DNA of 64,000 nucleotides from Novosphingobium sp. SG751A (GTDB lineage: Bacteria; Pseudomonadota; Alphaproteobacteria; Sphingomonadales; Sphingomonadaceae): assembly GCF_013149295.1 (NCBI RefSeq), contig NZ_JABGCB010000004.1, positions 186,001 through 250,000 of the forward strand. Direction: 5' to 3'. Of this stretch, positions 60,092-64,000 are shown piece after piece. A program made the translations under genes and the position numbers. The first letter of the stretch is position 1, and the number at the start of each line of letters is the position of its first letter. The notes below the pieces were generated by a model, which was not told the DNA's origin, ran no database searches, and saw only the letters and a program-made list of their open reading frames with translations.

Positions 60092-61180
60092 ATGCCGGCA
60101 CCGTCCGATGCCAAGGATAACACCCCGCTATGGGCAGGGGACCTGTTTGGCGAAACCCATTTGGCCCCCGCAACGGCGGCCCCTCCGGCTAAATGGCGCC
60201 AGCTCATGCCCGGCATCGCCATCAGCGCGATTGTCAGCGCGGCAGGTGCGTGGTTTTCCGATCATTACGGCATGCCGATCATCCTGATGGGGCTGATCCT
60301 CGGGCTGGCGATGCAATTTGTTTCGGCCGATCCGCGCACCTCGCCGGGGCTTGAATTCGTGGGCCGCACCTGTTTGCGCTGGGGCATCGTTTTGCTTGGA
60401 TTTCAGGTGACCCTGTCCGAAATCGGCGCGCTCGGACTGGTACCCTTTGTCGCGCTGCTGGTGGTGATGAGCGCGGCGATCTTGGCGGCGCTGGTCGGCG
60501 CGCGCATGGCTGGGCAGGGGTTGGCCATCGGCATTCTGGCGGGCGGCGCCACGGCTATTTGCGGAGCCTCGGCGGCGCTGGCGCTCTATGGTGTGGTCGG
60601 GCGCGAAAGGGTCAGCCAGGCGCAATTCACGCTGACGCTGGTGGTCGTCTCGGTGGCCAGCGCATTGGCCATGACTATCTATCCCGAACTGGCGCGCGTG
60701 GCCCATTTCGATGCGCGGCAGGCCGGTTTCCTGACCGGCGCGGCCATCCATGATGTCGCCCAGTCGATCGGCGGGGGCTATGCCGTTTCCAATGCCGCAG
60801 GCGCCGCAGCCACGGTGGTCAAGCTTACGCGCGTCGCTCTGCTTGGGCCGCTGGTGGCGCTGGCCGCCGTTGTCATCGAGCGCTTTGATTCGCGCGGCAG
60901 AGAGGTTTCGCCATGGAAGGCGCTGGCGCTGCCGCCTTTTATCGTGGCCTTTCTGGCGCTGGTGGTGGGTCACTCGTTGGTGGCCGTTCCCACGCTCATT
61001 TCGGCCAATGCACTTTTGCTGTCCAAAGGGCTGCTCCTGCTGGCGGTCACCGCCACGGCGATGCGAACCCGTACGGACCTCATTCTGCAACTGGGGTGGA
61101 ACTCGGTGCTGCCGGTGCTGGCGGCGACGGCCACCTCGTTCCTTGTCGCTTTCGCCTTTGCCCTCTGGGTTATTCAATAA
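60092..61180 (+). CDS. YeiH-family membrane protein, putative sulfate/sulfite exporter
   Basis: A 362-residue membrane protein of the YeiH (UPF0324) family with about 10 TM helices. Family motifs are WGIVLLGFQVTLSEIGALG, AILAGGATAICGASAALAL-like GGATAICGASA, and GAAIHDVAQSIGGGYAVS. Databases label this family as putative sulfate exporters, though direct proof is thin. The ATG at 60092 lies 11 bases after GGGGA; an ATG at 60083 is too close to it. First gene of an operon with GlpD and an FMN reductase and divergent from the MFS gene under a shared LacI-type site, so disposal of sulfite or sulfate from sulfosugar breakdown is a sensible role. Confidence 0.84.
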   Translation: MPAPSDAKDNTPLWAGDLFGETHLAPATAAPPAKWRQLMPGIAISAIVSAAGAWFSDHYGMPIILMGLILGLAMQFVSADPRTSPGLEFVGRTCLRWGIVLLGFQVTLSEIGALGLVPFVALLVVMSAAILAALVGARMAGQGLAIGILAGGATAICGASAALALYGVVGRERVSQAQFTLTLVVVSVASALAMTIYPELARVAHFDARQAGFLTGAAIHDVAQSIGGGYAVSNAAGAAATVVKLTRVALLGPLVALAAVVIERFDSRGREVSPWKALALPPFIVAFLALVVGHSLVAVPTLISANALLLSKGLLLLAVTATAMRTRTDLILQLGWNSVLPVLAATATSFLVAFAFALWVIQ

Positions 61181-61193
61181 AGTGGGTGATCCC

Positions 61194-62684
61194 ATGAAAC
61201 CGGAATATGATCTGGCCATCATCGGCGGGGGTATCAACGGGGCGGGTATTGCCCGTGATGCCGTCGGGCGCGGCGCGCGCGTCCTGCTGCTCGAACAGGG
61301 CGATCTGGCGCAGGGCACGTCCTCGGCCAGCACCAAGCTGATCCATGGCGGACTGCGCTATCTGGAGCATTATGAATTCGCGCTGGTGCGCGAGGCTTTG
61401 AGCGAACGCGAGGTTTTGTGGAGCATTGCGCCCCATATCATCTGGCCGCTGCGTTTCGTGCTGCCGCATCGGGCGGGGTTGCGTCCACGCTGGCTGCTGC
61501 GGCTTGGCTTGTTTCTCTATGATCATATCGGCGGTCGCCGCGCCTTGCCCGCCACACAGACTATCGACCTGACCCAAGGTCCGGAAGGGGAGGTGTTGAA
61601 ACCCTCTTATTCCAATGGTTTCGTCTATTCCGACGGCTGGGTAGATGATGCCAGGCTGGTCGTGCTGAATGTGCGCGACGCAGCGATGCGCGGCGCGGAC
61701 ATCCGCACCCGCTGCAAGGTCGAAGGGCTGCACCGGGGCGAGGGCCTTTGGCATATCCAGACATCGCAGGGCTCCTTCACTGCCGGAGCCGTGGTCAATG
61801 CCGCCGGCCCCGCCGTGCTGGATCTGCTGGGCCGGGCAGGGCAGACGACGCGGCAGCAAATGCGGCTGGTACGCGGGTCGCATATCGTCGTCCCCCGTCT
61901 GTTCGACCATGAAAAGGCCTATTTCTTCCAGCTTCCCGATGGCCGTATCTTTTTCGCAATCCCCTATGAAGAGGATTTCACCCTGATCGGCACAACCGAT
62001 CGCGATCATACCGGGCCGACGTCCGAAGTATGCGCCAGCGAGGAGGAGATCGCCTATCTCTGCGCCGGGGTGAATGAATATTTCCAACACCAGATCACGC
62101 CGGATGACGTGGTGTGGACCTATTCCGGCGTGCGCCCGCTGGTTTCCGATGGTTCCGGGCGGCCGGAGGCGGCAACGCGCGGTTATCGCTTCGAGGTGGA
62201 CGGTCGCGCGGGTGAGGCGCCTCTGCTCTCGGTGTTCGGGGGCAAGATCACTACCTATCGCCATTTGGCCGCGAGCGCGGTGGACCGTCTGGCGCCGCTG
62301 GTTCCGGCGATCACCGGCGCATCATGGACGCATGGCGCGGCCTTGCCGGGCGGCGATTTCCCTAAGGAGGGGCAGCAAGATCTCATCGCCGCCCTGCGTA
62401 CACGGCGGCCCGATTTGTCGGAACGGGCGATCCGGCGGCTGGTGCGGTGTCATGGGACCTTCGTGCTGGCGCAGGATGGGCCGGTTGGAGCCTCGGCGGC
62501 GCAGGATGGCGAGGATTTCGGCCACAGCCTTTGCGCCCGCGAGGTGGACTGGATGATGCGCGAGGAATGGGCGGTGAAAGCGGCCGACATCCTGTGGCGC
62601 CGCACCAAACTGGGGCTGCGCTTTGACGGGAACCAGACTGCGCGACTTGAAAAATATATGGCGGAGAGGAGAGCATGGCCATGA
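61194..62684 (+). CDS. glpD: Aerobic glycerol-3-phosphate dehydrogenase
   Basis: A 496-residue FAD-dependent GlpD that oxidises sn-glycerol 3-phosphate to dihydroxyacetone phosphate at the membrane. The FAD motif YDLAIIGGGINGAGIARDAVGRG, SSASTKLIHGGLRYLEHYEFALVREALSERE, and DFTLIGTTDRDHTGP are family hallmarks; the C-terminal domain has LSVFGGKITTYRHLA. It lies 13 bases after the exporter gene. Sulfoquinovosidase acting on sulfoquinovosyl glycerol releases glycerol, so GlpD in this operon fits use of both halves of the substrate. A glycerol kinase is not in the window. Confidence 0.92.
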   Translation: MKPEYDLAIIGGGINGAGIARDAVGRGARVLLLEQGDLAQGTSSASTKLIHGGLRYLEHYEFALVREALSEREVLWSIAPHIIWPLRFVLPHRAGLRPRWLLRLGLFLYDHIGGRRALPATQTIDLTQGPEGEVLKPSYSNGFVYSDGWVDDARLVVLNVRDAAMRGADIRTRCKVEGLHRGEGLWHIQTSQGSFTAGAVVNAAGPAVLDLLGRAGQTTRQQMRLVRGSHIVVPRLFDHEKAYFFQLPDGRIFFAIPYEEDFTLIGTTDRDHTGPTSEVCASEEEIAYLCAGVNEYFQHQITPDDVVWTYSGVRPLVSDGSGRPEAATRGYRFEVDGRAGEAPLLSVFGGKITTYRHLAASAVDRLAPLVPAITGASWTHGAALPGGDFPKEGQQDLIAALRTRRPDLSERAIRRLVRCHGTFVLAQDGPVGASAAQDGEDFGHSLCAREVDWMMREEWAVKAADILWRRTKLGLRFDGNQTARLEKYMAERRAWP

Positions 62685-63244
62685 AAGTAGTTTGCATCGG
62701 CGGCACCGTCACCAGCGGTAGCGCCACGGAATGCGCCCTGATGCTGGCCGGACAGGCCGCGCGGGAAGCAGGCGCGGATGTCAGGTATTTCGGCGGGGAC
62801 TATTTGGGCGTTTTGCCTCATTACCGGGGGCTAGGGCATGAGGCCGGGGCCGGGGGCGAACTGGTCGAGGCCGTCAGGGAGGCCGACGGGATCATCATTG
62901 CCGCGCCCGGTTACCACGGCACTGTGTCGGGTCTGGTAAAAAATGCGCTGGATTATCTGGAGGATCTGGCGGGGGACGCGCGCCCTTATCTCGATGGGCG
63001 CGCGGTGGGCCTGATCGCCACGGCCTATGGCGATCAGGCGACGATGAGCACGATGATGACCTTGCGCGCCATCACCCATGCGCTGCGAGGCTGGCCCACG
63101 CCTCTGGGCGCAACGGTACGCACATTTCAGGGCCTGTTTGACGCCCAGGGAGGATGCAGCGATGCGAGGGTCGCCGCGCAACTGAACATGGTTGGCGCGC
63201 AGGTGGTGATGGGCGCGCGCAGCCTTGCAGGAGTAGTTGCATGA
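62675..63244 (+). CDS. smoA: NAD(P)H-dependent FMN reductase (SsuE-like), candidate SmoA
   Basis: A 189-residue flavodoxin-like NADPH-dependent FMN reductase. The phosphate loop VVCIGGTVTSGSATECA, VREADGIIIAAPGYHGTVSGLVKNALDYLEDL and GLIATAYGDQATMS are typical of the SsuE/MsuE group, which feed reduced FMN to sulfonate monooxygenases. GGAGAGGAG precedes the ATG, which lies inside the end of glpD (10-base overlap). With no flavin reductase in the monooxygenase operon itself, this is the best candidate partner for the SsuD-like enzyme 11 kb away. The RibB-like gene follows with an ATGA overlap. Confidence 0.85.
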   Translation: MAMKVVCIGGTVTSGSATECALMLAGQAAREAGADVRYFGGDYLGVLPHYRGLGHEAGAGGELVEAVREADGIIIAAPGYHGTVSGLVKNALDYLEDLAGDARPYLDGRAVGLIATAYGDQATMSTMMTLRAITHALRGWPTPLGATVRTFQGLFDAQGGCSDARVAAQLNMVGAQVVMGARSLAGVVA

Positions 63245-63840
63245 GCCGGCTCAAGCCGGCGCTGGCGGCTTTGGCGCGCGGAGAAATCATCCTGTTGACC
63301 GGGGACAGGTTGCGCGGGGGCGATGTGGATCTGGTCGCGGCGGCCAGTCTTGTGCGTCCTGAAACGATCAACTTCATGGCGCGGTATGCGCGCGGATTGG
63401 TCTGCCTTGCCATAACGCCGGACCGGGCGGTACGCCTTGGGCTGTCGCTGCTGGATACGGGAGCTTTGGAACGCACGGGTCGACCTTTCGCTCCTTCCAT
63501 CGAAGCGCGCGAAGGTATTACGACAGGGATTTCCGCGGCCGATCGGGCAATGACTGTACAGGTTGCCACGTCCGCATCGGCCAGTGCTCAGGACATCGTC
63601 TCACCGGGCCATGTCTTTCCACTTATCGCGTGCAGTGGCGGGGTTGCGGTTCGTCCGTCGGCCACCGAGGCTGCGGTGGAGTTGTGCCGGATGGCCGGTG
63701 TGGGCGATGCGGCGGTGCTGTGCGCCGTGATGAAGGAGGACGGACGTATGGCGCGCGCCGAGGATCTGGGGTCGTTTTTGATCGACCATCGCATGGAAAG
63801 AGCTGATATCGGCAATCTCATTGACGGCGGTCGGGAATAG
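63241..63840 (+). CDS. RibB-like protein (3,4-dihydroxy-2-butanone 4-phosphate synthase homologue) with altered acidic loop
   Basis: A 199-residue DHBP-synthase-fold protein. Family features kept are PETINFMARYARGLVCLAIT, SIEAREGITTGISAADRAMTV, the histidine in SPGHVFPL (His124) and ATEAAVELCRMAG with Glu143. The usual acidic loop DRENEGDL, whose glutamates help bind magnesium and substrate, reads LRGGDVDL here (about residues 24-31), so the first glutamate is lost; HTEAA is also ATEAA. The enzyme may be impaired or changed in activity. The ATG overlaps the FMN reductase stop, which ties it to flavin supply. A standalone housekeeping ribB would be expected elsewhere in the genome. Confidence 0.8.
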   Translation: MSRLKPALAALARGEIILLTGDRLRGGDVDLVAAASLVRPETINFMARYARGLVCLAITPDRAVRLGLSLLDTGALERTGRPFAPSIEAREGITTGISAADRAMTVQVATSASASAQDIVSPGHVFPLIACSGGVAVRPSATEAAVELCRMAGVGDAAVLCAVMKEDGRMARAEDLGSFLIDHRMERADIGNLIDGGRE

Positions 63841-63869
63841 ATGGCCGAGCCGGAAAATATGCGACAAGG

Positions 63870-63894
63870 GGTCGGGAGTTGCCTGCTCCCGACC
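63870..63894. terminator. Hairpin after the ribB-like gene
   Basis: GGTCGGGAG (63870-63878) pairs perfectly with CTCCCGACC (63886-63894), 7-base loop, about 30 bases past the stop. Followed by a weak T-rich stretch (TGTTGTGCTGATTGTT). It may also serve the partial minus-strand gene. Confidence 0.6.
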
Positions 63895-63958
63895 TGTTGT
63901 GCTGATTGTTGATATTCCATATTATGTAAATAGGAATCTTCAGCAATATCACTGTCAT

Positions 63959-64000
63959 TCAGCCTTCAATGGCCTCACGCTCCTGCCAGACCGGCCTTTT
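63959..64000 (-). CDS. Possible C-terminal end of a minus-strand gene (partial)
   Basis: The last 13 codons of an open frame (KRPVWQEREAIEG) end in TGA at 63961-63959 and run off the window. The base composition and the hairpin just before it agree with a convergent gene end, but the stretch is too short to identify or even to be sure it is coding. Confidence 0.3.
   Translation of the reverse strand, partial: KRPVWQEREAIEG

Noticed and set aside
1..64000. tRNA, rRNA, riboswitch, CRISPR, insertion sequence or prophage content
   Set aside because: Looked for on both strands; no tRNA-like cloverleaf, spaced direct repeats, transposase, integrase or cobalamin/FMN riboswitch consensus was recognised, including upstream of bluB and the ribB-like gene.

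Overview
The window is 64 kb of GC-rich, densely coded DNA with many 4-base ATGA gene overlaps, three TonB-dependent receptors, two class A/VAO-type aromatic oxidation gene sets and several Tat or Sec exported enzymes. Gene content (lignostilbene dioxygenase, gentisate-type ring cleavage, TonB receptors for organics, KERWY-type sulfoquinovosidase) points to an alphaproteobacterium of the Sphingomonadales, most like Novosphingobium or Sphingobium. The genus is inferred, not proven. No tRNA, rRNA, CRISPR array, insertion sequence or phage gene was seen.

Region 1 (1-7.1 kb): the tail of a rhodanese-like protein, an RND efflux adaptor and pump, and an ArsR-type repressor with a BigR/SqrR-like cysteine pattern; then a small HNH-type protein, a YegD-like Hsp70 relative and BluB (lower-ligand synthesis for vitamin B12).

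Region 2 (7.1-34.6 kb) is a large aromatic catabolic regulon. A seven-gene minus-strand operon encodes two VAO/p-cresol-methylhydroxylase-type flavoproteins, a cytochrome c, a small Tat protein, an MFS permease, a GMC alcohol oxidoreductase and an aldehyde dehydrogenase. Divergent to it are a two-component HpaB/HpaC-type phenol hydroxylase and a TetR regulator. Next come a lignostilbene-dioxygenase-type carotenoid oxygenase, a TonB receptor, then a fumarylacetoacetase-family hydrolase, a gentisate-1,2-dioxygenase-like cupin, a 3-hydroxybenzoate/salicylate-hydroxylase-like flavoprotein and a CaiB-type CoA transferase. An IclR regulator separates these from an HMG-CoA-lyase-family enzyme, an AcnA-type aconitase and two more aldehyde dehydrogenases. 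Read together, the genes spell a route from an alkylated phenol to a (methyl)gentisate, ring opening, hydrolysis to pyruvate plus citraconate, hydration to citramalate, CoA transfer and cleavage to acetyl-CoA and pyruvate. A 13-bp palindrome (RGAA-N5-TTCY type) recurs at six places in the promoters of this region and overlaps the -10 boxes, so the set looks like one regulon, probably run by the IclR protein.

Region 3 (34.6-39.6 kb): a Tat-exported beta-propeller lactonase-like protein, a secreted dienelactone-hydrolase-like protein, a LysR regulator, a SRPBCC protein and an Old Yellow Enzyme.

Region 4 (39.6-49.4 kb): a glycan-use locus on the minus strand (TonB receptor, DUF218 protein, GH92 mannosidase, GH3 glucosidase) with a divergent MarR-GNAT fusion regulator.

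Region 5 (49.4-63.8 kb) is a sulfoquinovose (plant sulfolipid sugar) locus of the oxidative desulfonation (sulfo-ASMO) type: KERWY sulfoquinovosidase, LacI regulator, aldo/keto reductase, SsuD-like monooxygenase and SorAB-like sulfite dehydrogenase in one operon; a divergent TonB receptor; an MFS permease; and a YeiH-type putative sulfate exporter, GlpD, SsuE-like FMN reductase and a divergent-looking RibB homologue in another operon. A 17-bp near-identical palindrome lies in both divergent promoter regions and ties the two halves together.
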